NCBI GenBank assembly: GCA_000715855.1
Contig: KL571291.1
Coordinates: 1,169 to 9,353, forward strand
Origin: Actinoplanes liguriensis
GTDB taxonomy: Bacteria; Actinomycetota; Actinomycetes; Mycobacteriales; Micromonosporaceae
Direction of reading: 5' to 3'
DNA: 8,185 nucleotides
Both the position numbers and the translations under genes were made by a program. Below, in pieces: positions 8,121-8,185 of the stretch. Each line of letters starts with the position of its first letter. The stretch's first letter is position 1. The notes below the pieces were generated by a model, which ran no database searches, was not told where the DNA came from, and saw only the letters and a program-made list of their open reading frames with translations.

Positions 8121-8185
8121 CAGATCACTTCCGGTCAGCACGTCAACACCGAAGATCAAATTCTTCATGTCCTATCTGGGCGGTG

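Noticed and set aside
8121..8185. Terminator after the 188-aa gene
   Set aside because: Short imperfect inverted repeats (CTTCCGGT/ACCGAAG, GAAGA/TCTTC) without a T run; too weak to call.

Overview
The window is GC-rich chromosomal DNA from an actinobacterium. GyrB and GyrA are of actinobacterial type. The order gyrB, gyrA, DUF3566 membrane protein, tRNA-Ile(GAT), DLW-39 mini-protein, tRNA-Ala(TGC) is the classic actinobacterial gyrase neighbourhood. GTG starts and TAnnnT-type -10 elements fit. Wording of the GyrB sequence suggests Micromonosporaceae (Actinoplanes/Micromonospora-like), but that placement is an inference from memory and was not searched.

Layout, right to left, since nearly everything reads on the minus strand. 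An unrecognised 188-aa protein (7554-8120, plus strand) diverges from gyrB across a 524-bp spacer. gyrB (5077-7029) is complete. A 124-bp spacer with three DnaA-box-like sequences precedes gyrA (2494-4952). gyrA is followed after 3 bp by a translationally coupled DUF3566 membrane protein (1585-2490). A long hairpin (1533-1576) closes that operon. Then come tRNA-Ile, a nested hairpin, a 42-aa DLW-39 protein, tRNA-Ala and another hairpin. The left end holds a small lipoprotein (409-978) and a Nudix hydrolase (1-317) that runs off the window.

The strongest anomaly is inside gyrA. A 29-bp inverted repeat at 4598-4626 consists of two head-to-head copies of the synthetic Tn5 mosaic end used in tagmentation sequencing libraries. 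It replaces about 84 bp of coding sequence (about 28 codons just before the catalytic tyrosine) and breaks the frame. This is almost certainly an assembly or adapter artefact, not biology: gyrA is essential, the mosaic end is man-made, and there is no 9-bp target duplication. Annotation pipelines will split gyrA into two false genes here.

Together the genes form a housekeeping module: GyrB and GyrA make the A2B2 gyrase that introduces negative supercoils, beside two tRNA genes for translation. I found no sign of a mobile element, CRISPR array, defence system or new multi-gene system. The observations most worth checking as biology are the DnaA-box cluster between gyrB and gyrA, the unidentified divergent gene next to gyrB, and a lysine at the usual aminocoumarin-contacting arginine of GyrB.
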